From contig NC_133647.1 in NCBI RefSeq assembly GCF_009905375.1, forward strand, positions 82,781,742 through 82,845,741: DNA of 64,000 nucleotides. The letters run 5' to 3'. Shown here piece by piece: positions 1-11,200 of the stretch. Below the pieces are notes generated by a model. The model did no database searches. It was not told where the DNA came from and worked only from the letters and a program-made list of their open reading frames with translations. The first letter of the stretch is position 1, and each line of letters opens with the position of its first letter. Source of the DNA: Apium graveolens. Taxonomy: Eukaryota; Streptophyta; Magnoliopsida; Apiales; Apiaceae. A program made the position numbers and the translations under genes.

Positions 1-2972
1 CAATGGATTATGATTTAGAATTGGATATTATATTTTCATTTTAAAAACCAAGGTTAGGCTGCTGATCAGTCACGCACTAACCTCGAGCAAAGCACACAAC
101 ACTGCTCTAACTACTGGATCCAAGGCACACATTGGCCTAACTTGTCCATTATATGGTCTGACCACGAATCTGGTCCATAATTTTATAAAAACAATCCAAT
201 TCTACCATAATAACGGAATAAACAGTAATAAACAATAACAGGATCATTAACAACATTGGACGTTCAATAATGAAAATGGTTTCAATCTGTATAAAGATCC
301 ATATGACATTTCCAAAGCTTGGCTGTTAGGTAATGAAAGAATTGGATAAAAAAGGAATCAACATTTCAGGGTTCCAAGGATTTGGTCTTTTAAATCATAA
401 GATACAATGGTTTGAATGTGTACGCAATTTGGTTCAGTGTTTAATATTTAGTTTGTATGTATTTGTGGAGTAGTATCGTATATTCGAGGTTCGTATTTGG
501 GTACACAACAATCAATAGTCTGGAAAGAATCAGGTTTATGGCTCAAGATCAATAACTGGAATCAAGGTTTAGGGTTCAGTGCTTCAAAGCACTTGCAATA
601 TAAAACAGGAATATCAATCACTACAATATCTCGAGAAAGTTCAGAACACTTGCCTGATACTAGCTTACTACACTACACTTGCTCTCAATCACCACTGTTT
701 TACTCCTTGACTATCTGTTTCCCTTTCCTACGCCTTGCCTCTTCTGCTCACATATCATAAGCATCTATCAATATTTAACTCATACGATTCTATTCGACAC
801 ATACTTCTATCTACCCTTCGTTTCACCCAAATCCGATTAACGGATTGAAAGTTACGCAATAAACAAGTAAACATCGAATATATAGACCGACAGTTAACCA
901 ACAAGTCACATATAACACATAACACGTCACATAATCAATGATATATCATTTATAAAGAAGTCTCTGGTCATAAATAGGCTTTCAGATATTTAAAATGATT
1001 TTTAAAACATTTTTCGGAATTAAAACAGATCGTTGAATCAATTTCGAAGTAGTAAATAGGGTTCGGTTGACCAATTCTGGCTTCAAAACAATTTCGTAAT
1101 AATTATCGATCCTTGAAAACAATTTAAAATAATATTTTAAAGCTCGAAACTATTTTTCGGAATTTTTAAATCATTTTTAAATAATTAAATCTAATTAAAT
1201 AATTAATTAAAATCAATTAATAATTAATTAAATCAATTAATCTATCAATTTTTGAATTAATTGACCAATTAATTAATTAAAAATTAACTGAAATTAATTA
1301 ACTAATTAATTCAGATTTATTTTTGAATTAAAAATAATTTTCGGAATTAAAATAATAATTTTTGGAATTTTCGTAAATTAAAATCAAATTTTTATAATTA
1401 CAATAAATAGGAAATATAATTTTTAAATATTTTTAAAACAGGAATCCAAAATTTGCATGTTCTGGAAATCTCAGGGACCTAACCGTTTCTTCCCCAAAAG
1501 ATAAGGTACCAAACTGCAATTTTACAACCCCCGTCGCCGGACAAATAAAGGGGTAGCCGGAGAACACGATTCCGGCACAACCACAAGCTCCAGATCACAT
1601 CTACAGACAACCAGGAACTTATTCATGCAATCAAATCATTCAAATAACCCCAGACTTGGCCGAAAATTGGCCAAGAACATCGCCGGTTTCCGGCGAACTT
1701 CGGAAATTTTCAAAACACAACAACCTTCGATTCAGACATCCTCTGTTAACGAGCTATATACCAATCGATTGCAAATTTCATAAGGAACATAATCCACTAT
1801 AAATCAACAGCTAATAACCCCTAAATCAAAGAACCCCAAATTTCAATTGAAAACATTCATACGGGTTATAAACCCTAATTTTAAAATTCGAGAATTAAAC
1901 CCACTTTTGAGCATGTTATTGAACTCCAAATCAGACGTATGACATATGAAAATCATCAGCAAAACAAGCTCTACAACATGCAAGCATCAAATCATACAAA
2001 CAATCATCCGAACAAAAATTCATATTTTTAATAAAATTAATTCGAAAATAAATAATTTTTCAGAAAATAAACCTTGATTTCTGCAGTGATTTGGAACACG
2101 GAATATGATAGAACACCTCAAGACCTTTGGATTGAGTACTCGAGCTTTCCAAACGGACTTCGGTAACACCTCCGATTGTTGGTTTGATTCTCAGAAAGGT
2201 TTATGAATATATGAATTTCTCTAGAAATTTATATAATTACTGACTGCAAATGATTTTTGATACGAAATAAAATACGGTAAAGGCTATTTATACTTATGGA
2301 AAATTAGTATCCCGTTGGATCATTCCGAATATAAAACGGTACGTTTATTTGTAAAAACTGATCAAAACGGTATCGGTTTTCAGGACAGTTATCCAAACCA
2401 GTACAATTTGTACTGCGGTCTTGGTCTCAGCGCCTGGTTACACGTACTACGAGGTGAATATTGGGATAGTTTATTAAAAATCTCTCGTTTATCGAAGATA
2501 CGAGTTTTATTGATTTACCGAAACGAATATTGTATCGAAAATATTGCGCCGGGACCCGCGCAGGACAAACCGTACGCCGGATCGAAAAAGTCGAAACATG
2601 GAATATGCTCGGAATATTACAATTAGGTTAGGAAGGAGTTCTCGGAAGAGTTTCAGGTTCCAAAAATGTAACAACGGATGACGTCGGTTGGTTCCCGTTT
2701 TTATAAAATAGATTTTAAATACTCGGAAAAAGATTTTATAAATTTCATATGATCCTTATAAATCCATAAATCAACATAAAAATAATTAGGAAGATATGAG
2801 AATTATCTATATTTTATTTTGGACATATAAAAATTAAAATACTCAATTAATAATATTATTAAACATCCAAACACATTTAACACTTAACAATTAATTCACA
2901 GAATAGATACTGAACATATATATTAATTATTTATTAGCAAAAATAATTACACGATATATCCCGGATATTATA
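1..2972 (-). mobile_element. Partial long LTR of a divergent Ty3/gypsy element (cut by window start)
   Basis: Read on the minus strand from 2972, this matches the start of the long LTRs at 20401 and 29879 in order: a TRTAAYRTCYGG-like opening, an AAAATATAGATA block, a CTTCCGAGAAC...CCTAACCTAAT block, then a TTTCGACTTTTTCGATCC block followed by a GTACGGTTTG-like block. The copia gag-pol of element D stops abruptly at 2973, which fixes the insertion edge; a 5-bp target duplication there would be ttcat (2973-2977), but the other end is outside the window. The terminal dinucleotide reads TA rather than TG. There are no long ORFs; small ones such as 497-760 and 2315-2626 have no recognisable domain. 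Low-complexity ATTAATTA runs fill about 1180-1340. It may be a solo LTR or the 5' LTR of a full element. Confidence 0.7.
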
Positions 2973-3427
2973 TTCATGGTCTTGAAGTTTAGATGGGATA
3001 GCTTCTTGTACCATAGCCAACTTTCATCTTGACTTGCTTTACTGAGCAGACAAGTAACAGATTCTCCATTTGATGAGTTGAAGTCAGCTAGGTTTCCTTT
3101 TCTCACTCCAGTGAGAACCACTTTGTTGCTCCTCTTGTTTGTCACAACACAAGCTTTTGAATTGAAGGTTACTGAATTGCCTTTGTCACAAAGTTGGCTG
3201 ATACTCAGCAAATTGTGCTTGAGACCATCCACTAAGGCAACCTCCTCAATGATGACATTGTCTTTTGAAATCAAGCCATATCCCACAGTATAACCCTTGT
3301 TGTCATCTCCAAAAGTAATATTTGGTCCAGCTCTTTCCTTGAACTCTGTGAGCAGGGTAGAATCTCCAGTCATGTGTCTTGAACAACCACTATCCAAGTA
3401 CCACTGATTCTTTCTGTTTCCCTGCAC
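2973..3427 (-). pseudogene. Copia element D: start of pro-pol (protease and GAG-pre-integrase), truncated
   Basis: The minus-strand reading frame shows the copia aspartic protease signature LDSGCSRHMTG near its start. Near its end, ESWLWYKKLSHLNF is the conserved histidine region that precedes integrase (GAG-pre-integrase). The protease would cut the polyprotein in the virus-like particle. The frame ends at 2973 where another LTR has been inserted, so integrase, RT and RNase H of this copy lie beyond the window start if they survive. The first codon of the open frame is GTG, directly after an in-frame TAA, so this is not an independent start; see the gag-pro boundary finding. Protease and the gag downstream of it are in different frames. 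Confidence 0.85.
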
Positions 3428-4176
3428 ACATTAAAATCAAATCAAGTTGATTTTGGTACCCAAGTTTCCTTGGGTCCAGCCTTGTTAGCTTTCTTCTTTT
3501 GTTTCTTAGGTTTGATCTCATTTGACTTGGGGATATCATATTCATCCTTAGTCATCTGAGTTGGACCTTTGAAACCATTCATTAAGACATAATTATCATG
3601 CACATTTTGATTAATATGAAATGGCATGCTATTTGCAAACATGTTATTCCAGTAGGGCATGCTAAATGGATTTGGGGCATACTAAATGCAGCATAATAAG
3701 GATTAGGTGCAAATGGCATATTAGCAAATTGTGCATTTATATTCTGTGTAGACATGGCATTCAAAGGCATAGAAGGCATAACACTCATGTTGGGAAAAGA
3801 GGATGGTACAGTCATGGAAGTAGGCATGGCAAGTTTGCAATTAATAGACAGATGATTAACATTACCACACTTAACACATATTTTTCTAGGAGCATACTTA
3901 TCAGGTGTGTAGTTATTATGTTTGTCAATCCCTACTTTCCCATTTCTATTTTTTTTCTTTTTAACCTCTATTTTAACCTCACTCTTTTCTAGTCTGTCAT
4001 TCAATTGCTTGATGGAAAGATGGCCACCATTCACTTTCTTCTCCTTCTTCACTTGACTAGATTCTCCTGAAATAAAGTTTTTGGAAACTGATCCATATTT
4101 TTCATTTAACTTGGAAAGTTTTGCTTTACTCACGGGTTTGCTCACGGCCGACGAATGAGGATTTATGTCACTCGAT

Positions 4177-4222
4177 GGATAATCTTTTTGATTATCCGAC
4201 GGATGACTCTCATCATCCGTCG
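4177..4222. repeat. Two adjacent perfect hairpins inside D gag
   Basis: GGATAATC (4177-4184) pairs with GATTATCC (4190-4197) across a T5 loop. Directly after it, CGACGGATGA (4197-4206) pairs with TCATCCGTCG (4213-4222) across 6 nt. The same CGACGGATG word recurs in the LTR of D and in the spacer of element A. Confidence 0.85.
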
Positions 4223-4690
4223 AGTCTACATCTGTTAGAAATCCTTCAACCAAATTGGATTCCAGCTTCTCTTTGCTCTTTTTCCAGGATGCATCACATA
4301 AGGACTCAATACCTTGAACTTTGGTGATTTGAGCATGGACATCTCTAGATGATTTCCATGCCTTAATCACCTCATGTTCACGATCAAGCTGCTTCTTCAA
4401 AATTTCTTCTTTCTTCAAGGACTCAGTTAATTCCTCCTTAGCAATATTACATTTTATTCTCAATTTTTCAAATTCAATAAACTGAGACTCTAGCACATTA
4501 TTCCTCTCACTTAAAAACAAATTGTTTTCTTTGATTTTAGCATTTTCCTTAGTGAGGGACTTAAGTGTAACACGCAAATGATATAATTCTGTAGACATGT
4601 CATTTATTGCATCATTACATTCAGCTGTAGATAAATATGCAAGGTTAGTGGTGATTACTTGATTACTTGAAGAACTTGTCTCTGTTTCTA

Positions 4691-5040
4691 TTTGGCTTAG
4701 CTGCTCCAAAGTTCTTTTTGAACTTGAGCTTGGTAAATCTTCTAGAAAGAAATGCAAGATGTTCATCAATGTCATCCATATCATCTTGGCTCACATAATC
4801 TTCATTTTCTGCTACTAGCCCCTTGCCCTTGTTTTCACAGACCTTTGAAGTAGACTCAACAGCTACATTTGGCTTAGCTGCTCCAAAGTTCTTTTTGAAC
4901 TTGAGCTTGGAAAATCTTCTAGAAATAAATGCAAGATGTTCATCAATGTCATCCATATCATCTTGGCTCACAGAATCTTCATTTTCTGCTACCAGCCCCT
5001 TGCCCTTGTTTTCACAGACCTTTGAAGTAGACTCAACAAC
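4691..5040 (-). repeat. In-frame tandem duplication in D gag (2 x 177 bp)
   Basis: Two consecutive copies start with TTTGGCTTAG at 4691 and 4868 (period 177 bp, 59 codons) and differ at only a few bases. On the minus strand each encodes a block beginning VESTSKVCENKGKGLVAEN and ending KKNFGAAKPN. The period is a multiple of three, so the frame is kept across both copies. The second copy ends at about 5040. Confidence 0.9.
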
Positions 5041-5812
5041 TTCTATATTCATCTCCTTCTCTTTCTCTAACTCAGCAACCAGTGCAATGGACCCTCCTTT
5101 CTTTATCCCTTTCTCCATTCTTTCATCTTGCTCTATTTCAAGCTCATAAGTCTTTAGAATGCCATACAGTCTCTCTAGTGTAAACTCTTTGTATTCTTGT
5201 GAATTTCTCAAGGAGACTGTCATTGGTTTCCATTCTTTTGGAAGGGATCTCAGGAATTTGAGGTTAGAATCTTTGGTTTGGTAGACTCTTCCATGCAGCT
5301 TCAGAGCATTTAGTAGCTTTTGAAATCTACTAAAGATATCGGTGAGAGTTTCACCTTCTTCATAGTGGAAATGCTCATATTTCTGAATTAGTAACTGCAT
5401 CTTGTTTTCTCTAACTTGTTCAGTGTCGTCACAAATTATTTGAATGGTGTCCTAAACCTCCTTGGTTGTCTTGCAATTGATGATGTTTTCAAACATGTCA
5501 CCATCAACTCCATTGAATAAAATATTCATGGCCTTCTTGTCTTTCCTGACTTGTTCAATATCAGGATCTGACCATTAATGCCTTGGCTTGGGAACTGATG
5601 GCTCATTTCCAGTTGCAGCTCTCATTGGTACATGAGGACCTCTCTCTATGCAATCCACATAGGCCTCATCTTGAGAAAGTAAATGAAGATGAATCTTTAC
5701 CTTCCAGTGATGGTAATTATCTTTGTCCAGAAAAGGAATCTTGACTCCAACATGCTTCTTGTTCATATTGTTGTTTGTTGTGATCTTTAAACTCCTTGTG
5801 CTTCAAGAGCTT

Positions 5813-5824
5813 GCTCTAATACCA
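5813..5824 (-). promoter_or_regulatory. Primer binding site of element D
   Basis: On the minus strand the sequence just inside the LTR edge (AT, then TGGTATTAGAGC) matches the plant initiator-Met-tRNA primer site TGGTATCAGAGC with one change. Its position identifies 5827-6875 as the 5' LTR of a minus-strand element. Confidence 0.8.
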
Positions 5825-5826
5825 AT

Positions 5827-6875
5827 TGTTAGTCCCTAACAATGCAACTAGAATTACAGAAGGGGGGGGGGTTGAATGTAATTCTAATAAACTTTTCTTT
5901 TTCTTGAACTGTAAAATGTTCTAACTAAAAATATATATATATAGGTGTTTTGATTTGCAAGGTGCGGAATAACAAGTTAAGTAAATCAAAAAGACAAAGT
6001 AATAAAAACACAAGCTTTTAAAACTTTCTGGTGGATTTGAAAGTATCGACCATATATATATATATATATCGATTGAAGAACTCTGTGAAGAACAAATTGT
6101 CTCACAGCTGCTTTACAAGTGAACAAACAAACTACAGAGAAATTCTTAACAGTTATAGCCTATTCTATTTCTCTTCTAAAAGTGTTTGCTTCGTTATTTG
6201 TTTCACTAGCTAAACTTGGTTTATATATCACCAAGTTTACATGGTAATAAGACAGGATAATAAAACAAAAACTATCAAGTCAAACTCCATGATGCTTCAC
6301 TACTCTATTCTAGCATCTTTGAAAATCTTCTTAGCTTGCATGGAAATGGTAATGCTTCTTTGTTCTTCATTTCCTGTTAAATAGGCTCCCATATTCCTTT
6401 TGTAAACACCCAACTCATGTGATTGTGTTGTCACTGTCAACAGATGTTTGAATTGATCATCCATCGGGTACATGCTTGCCATCCATCGGGTTGCCTTGTT
6501 GATCATCCGTTGGGTAGCTTTGTTGATCATTCGTCGGGTAGCTATTTGGAACTTGACTTCATTTCACTTATGCAGAATTACAAGACATCTTATATTTACA
6601 ATTAATCAACCTATTCTGCATATCCAATAATAGTCAACATGACTCATATGCTACTACAAGATCTATACAAAGTTGTTCACGGAAATATGTTACAATACTT
6701 ATTATTACATAAGCTACTCACTCGATGGATGTCAAATCATCATCCGTCGGGACTATATTGAGTCATCCGTCAGGACTATATTTGATCATCCGTCGAGTGC
6801 TACATTTTTCACTAAGTTAAATCTACTAAGGTGTTTTGTTAATGTAATCATCAAGTTCACAACATATTCCCAACA
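5827..6875 (-). repeat. 5' LTR of copia element D
   Basis: The LTR is 1,049 bp. In plus orientation it starts TGTTAGTCCC and ends CCCAACA, giving TG...CA termini. A run of G near 5863 is the complement of the C-run typically found near the end of these copia LTRs. The U3 part (6455-6800) holds repeated ATCCRTCGGG words. Element A's RT resumes at once at 6876. The second LTR is not in the window, so the age cannot be estimated. Confidence 0.8.
6455..6800. repeat. Repeated ATCCGTCGGG words in the D LTR
   Basis: Variants of GATCATCCRTCGGGTA occur at about 6455, 6479, 6501 and 6525. Variants of CATCCGTCGGGACTATA occur at about 6739, 6764 and 6787, spaced roughly 22-25 bp. At 6723 CGATGGATG faces CATCCGTCG at 6741 as a near-perfect inverted pair. 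These look like repeated protein-binding or structural units in the U3 region. Confidence 0.7.
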
Positions 6876-7728
6876 GAGTACTAACTTACTTTCTTGGCCT
6901 TCAAGTTAAGCAAGTCAGTGATGAAATATTCATTAGTCAAACCAAATACATTCATGATCTTTTAAAGAAGTTTGACTTAATGGATTGCATATCTGAAAAA
7001 ACTCCTATGGCCACTGCCACTAAACTTGAAATAAACACAACTGAAAAGTCTGTAGATATTTCAAATTATAGAGGCATGGTAGGTTCACTTTTATATTTCA
7101 TAGCTAGTAGGCCAGATATAATGTTTGCTACTTGTCTTTATGCTAGATTTCAAGCTGATCCTAGAGAATCCCATTTAGTGGCTATTAAGAGAATTTTCAG
7201 ATATCTCAAAGGAACACCAAAACTTGGCATTTGGTCTCCTAGAGATTCTGGTTTTGATCTAATTGGTTACTCAGATACAGATTATGCAGGTTGTAGAATA
7301 GACAGAAAAAGTACAACAGGGCCTGTCAGTTTCTAGGAAACAAGCTAGTGTCCTGGTTTAGTAAGAAACAAAATTCAGTTTCTACTTCCAGAGTTGAGGC
7401 TGAATATATTGCTGCTGGAAGTTGTTGTGCACAGATTCTATGGATGAAAAATCAGCTACTGAATTATGGTCTACATGTGGACAAGATTCCAATTTTCCGT
7501 GACAACATAAGTGCCATTTCCATTACTAAAAATCTCGTACAGCACTCAAGGACAAAGAAGCACATTAATATCAAGTACCATTTCATTCGAGATCATGTCA
7601 TGAATGGTACTGTGGAACTGCATTTTATTCCAAGTGAGCAGCAATTTGAAAACATCTTTACTAAGCCACTTGATGAGTCCATCTTCACTAGGTTGGTAAG
7701 TGAGTTAGGTATGCTTAATTTTTCCTAA
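6876..7728 (+). pseudogene. Copia element A: end of reverse transcriptase and RNase H
   Basis: This carries the 3' part of copia pol. Conserved blocks are YFLGLQVKQ of the RT C-terminus (from about 6887), then RGMVGSLLYF, ASRPDIMFATC, RYLKGTPKLGIW and the RNase H blocks YSDTDYAGC, STSRVEAEYIAAGSCC and HINIKYHFIRDH, ending in IFTKPLDESIFTRL. RNase H removes the RNA strand during cDNA synthesis. The 5' side is cut by element D's LTR at 6875, and a single frameshift lies near 7335 (the frame up to 7336 continues at 7348 in another frame). The remaining 5' part of A must lie to the left, beyond D. Confidence 0.9.
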
Positions 7729-8131
7729 GTTATTTTGATGTCTAAACAATTTGTACTGCAGCCAGAAACAAATTTGATTTTTCCTAACAGATAAAATTTT
7801 GGCTAAGTCAAAATTTATATCTCGACGGATGTTCATTAACCGTTGAAAATGAACATCCGTTGAATTTCATTATTTGTTGAAATTCAAATATTTTTCTGGG
7901 TACTATATATCTCGTCGGATATTTGTGCTATTTATATCCGTTGAATTGCTGTCATCATAGCCGTTAATTCTACACCTTATCCATCGAATTTTCTTACAAT
8001 ATGTATGTATATATCGATAGATAATTGTTAGAATTTCTACAATTTATCTTATATTTAAACGGCTATTTTTGGCAATTTTCATTGGGTACTTTATTGTACT
8101 TTTTAATTTTTACTTGTTATTTATGAGAAAG
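7729..8131. other. Element A spacer between pol and the post-pol ORF
   Basis: A non-coding AT-rich stretch follows the pol stop. It holds three consecutive hairpins (7825-7940) and ends in a promoter-like module at 8132. Confidence 0.6.
7825..7940. repeat. Three consecutive hairpins in the element A spacer
   Basis: Arm ACGGATGTTCATT (7825-7837) pairs perfectly with AATGAACATCCGT (7848-7860). Arm TTGAATTTCA (7860-7869) pairs with TGAAATTCAA (7878-7887). Arm CGGATAT (7916-7922) pairs with ATATCCG (7934-7940). Loops are 10, 8 and 11 nt. Confidence 0.85.
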
Positions 8132-8139
8132 TATAAAAG
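8132..8139 (+). promoter_or_regulatory. TATA box before the post-pol ORF of element A
   Basis: TATAAAAG lies 110 bp upstream of the ATG at 8242. Between them is a pyrimidine-rich leader (CTTTCTC, CTCTCTCC), as is common in plant 5' UTRs, and the start has the context AACAATGGC. This suggests an internal promoter producing a separate transcript. Confidence 0.55.
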
Positions 8140-8241
8140 CCTCCTTTCATTTTTCATTTTACTTTTATCTTTCTCAAAGCAATTTTTACTCTCTCCATCT
8201 CCAAAAGCCCTCTTTCTCTGTAACTGCTTTCAATCACAACA

Positions 8242-11200
8242 ATGGCACCCGTAGTCAAGATTATGTCTCAGTCTGGATGTATGTATGAGAAGAACAACTT
8301 CATGGCTCTGGTGGACAAGAACATTGCTGCTTTTGAGGACTATCACAAGATGATGGACTTCATTCGCAATTGCAAACTAAGCAATCTTCATAGTGAAGTG
8401 CCTCTCAACTATTTGCCGATCATGGAGGCACCTCAGGTAAGTGAGGTAAATGTTTCTGTCACAACTATTTCCCAACCTCCTGTTTCTTTGCAAACTACTG
8501 TGGCTATGACATCTGTGACAGTGACCAAACAGATGCATACCCAAGACACAAAGTCAAAAATTTCTAAATCCAAATTAAAGAAACCCCAATCTAGTTCCTC
8601 TGAAAAGAAACTAGTTATAATAACTACTACAACACAAGATGGGAGTGTGAAGGGTGGTAAGAGAGGTGAGGGATTGGGTGAACATCTAAGAAACCCTAAG
8701 AATAAGGTGGGTGAGGTTAGTGAATTCCAGCCTAGCCAAACCACAGTCTCCCAACAGGCCATGGTGATTAATAAGGAAAGTAGCACATTGCTAGTTGCAT
8801 CCTCCCAAATGGATGTAACTATTGAACATAGCTCTTCTCCAAGAGCATAGAAAAGGGGCAGGGACACCACAAACCAAACTCAAACATATGTTAGAAATAA
8901 GAAGAAGAAAACTTTGGGGGAGTCACAGGGCACACACACAGTGCCAAATGCAGTCAAAGACTCAATTACTGCATCATCTTAAACTCAGGTTGATGTTGCT
9001 CCAATAAATATGGAGTCACAACCAAAATCTCTCACAATTGAAACACCTCACACACACAATTCTCCCACAAACTCACTGGATGTGGATATGATCAACACAT
9101 CAATTCCTCATTCTCCATCTTTGAAACTCATGGAGGAGCCAAAATCTAAAGAAAGCGAGCATCATCTTATTGATGATTTATTGGCTCACTTTCCCTTTCT
9201 TTCTGGAACTACTGAGAAATCTGTGCATAATCTCAAATAAATTACCACAGATTCAATAATAATTTCAACTCTTATCTCTATCATTTCTACTCTCTTGACA
9301 GATATTCTTCATCCGTCGACAAGTGATTTTCTCTTGACGGATAAGATTCACAACAATTATTCGTCGACATTCAAAACTGCTATTTCGATGAATGTCTCTT
9401 ATCCGTTGGAAGTCTCTACTAGTAGTTTTCCAATCACTCTTAGGACTGAGCGAAGGGAGTGAATTGAGTGAGAGGCTGAGTTGCTCTCAGGAAAAAGGAG
9501 AGGAAAAGAGTGAAAATATGCATGCTATTTCTTCCAGCATGGAAAAAGTTAGTGAGATGAGTCCCACCTTAGATGGTGGAGGTGAGGGTGTGAGGGTGGG
9601 AAGCCAAGGGGAGCCATTGATGCAAAATAGAGAAATAATGAGAGAAAAGAAGGTACAAAAGAATGGGAAGATCCCATTGCTAGTGACTTAAAGGATGTCA
9701 ATGATGCAGAAAAAGAGATAATATTTCAGCAAGAATATAAAGTTGTTCTAGATTCTGTCTCTTTTGATGTTGAGGCATTTACTCATCCCGTTCCAGCATA
9801 TCAGCTTCTAACTGAACAGGGCAATTAGGATGCTGAGAAGACTCTCAATTTGGTACACACTACAGCCTCCATGCAAAGGGAAAATGATGCAATAAACTCT
9901 CTTCCACCCACAACTAGTAATGATCTTGAGTTATATTCGGGTGGTTGTTATGGGGATAATTCTAAAGAAGAGGATGCTGATGGAACTAGCATGAACATAG
10001 GGGGAGATGCAGGACCTAGCTCAACCATAACCACTCCAGCCTGGATGTTCACCAAGGATTGTAATGATCATCATTTTAAATCCACACTATTCAAGCTTAT
10101 CCATTAGACTCAATCAGCTATCCAAGACACCATAGATGCCAATAGCAAATGTCTTCTACAAACTCATCTTAAATCTCTGCAACTGCACATAATTCAATCT
10201 CTCCAATAAAGTCAAGTTATGGATGAGATCAAGAGCACCATTGAGCAAGTCAAAAAGGATATCAATGAAAAAATAGAGTATAAACTTCTTGAGTCCACAA
10301 TGAAAGACATTCACCAGAAAATCAGGAAGGACTTTGAATTGAGTAACAAGATTGAAAATTTGGATTCTAGGCTTACAGCAATGGAGAATGCAGTTACTAA
10401 GGTGCTTCTCAATCAAGTACATCAGACACTTCTTCATCAAAAATTGGCGGTTGCTCAAACTCCTACTCCTGCCATACTTGATGATAACAAAAAGAGGGTG
10501 GAGAATGTAAATGTCCAAGTTAGTAAGGGGGAGGAGAATGTTCATGTCCAAGTTAGCAAGGTAATAGTTCCATCCATTACGTTCTCTAAGCCACCTATAT
10601 TGGACAACATTGACTTAATCAACATAGAAGCAGCTGAACTCAAGCTGAAAGAACAAATGAAAAAGCTTGATGAAAGAATTGAGAAGGAATTTGGTCCAAT
10701 TGCAAATAAAGACAAATCTGTGAAGCACGTCATTCAATTGAGACCAATTTCAATAGATGAAATGAAGCTAGGAAACATGGAAAGAGGTCAAACCTCATCT
10801 AAAAGACATCAACATGTCATTGTGATTTTGATGCCTAAGAAACACTCATCAAAATACTCAAGTAAAAATCCAATGGACCTAGTCTATGCAACTCCCAAAC
10901 CTGATGAAAAGAAGCTGCTAGGTCACTCAATTGCAAATCACAAGGATCCAAGAGATTCAGTTTTGAAGAAAAGGGTAGAAAAGATCTACAGGCATGGCAA
11001 AATAATTTGTGTGATGGATGGACATCCTTAATTTGGAGAAGCCAAGAGAGAAGAGATATTGAGTCTCAAGTCTTAGAAAAGGCAGGATGCCATAGAAGCA
11101 AAGAAACAAGCTGAAAATCCTGCTAACAAGTCAAAAACTGAAAAGCCTGCCACCAAAATTGAAATTGAAAAGCCTGCCACCAAAACTGAAACTGAAAAGC

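Larger units (their letters stand above)
3442..5766 (-). pseudogene. Copia element D: gag (capsid/nucleocapsid), disrupted
   Basis: Gag forms the particle shell and binds RNA. On the minus strand, from the ATG at 5766: an N-terminal block with DNYHHWKVK (DUF4219-like); a UBN2 gag core (5400-5150) with the FHYEEGETLTDIFSRF and LRSLPKEWKPM regions; an acidic repeat; a long coiled-coil-like region rich in L, K and E (about 4600-4250); one CCHC knuckle CVKCGNVNHLSINC (about 3890-3840); a region rich in M, P and N; and a WVPKST end followed by TGA. In-frame stops and frame changes occur near 5575, 5452, 4663 and 3600. The lineage resembles Sirevirus-type copia, judged by the gag layout and the SGCSRHMTG protease; that assignment is from memory of the families. 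Confidence 0.85.

Noticed and set aside
497..760. Small open frame as a possible host gene
   Set aside because: It lies in gypsy LTR-like sequence, has no recognisable domain and its length is expected by chance.
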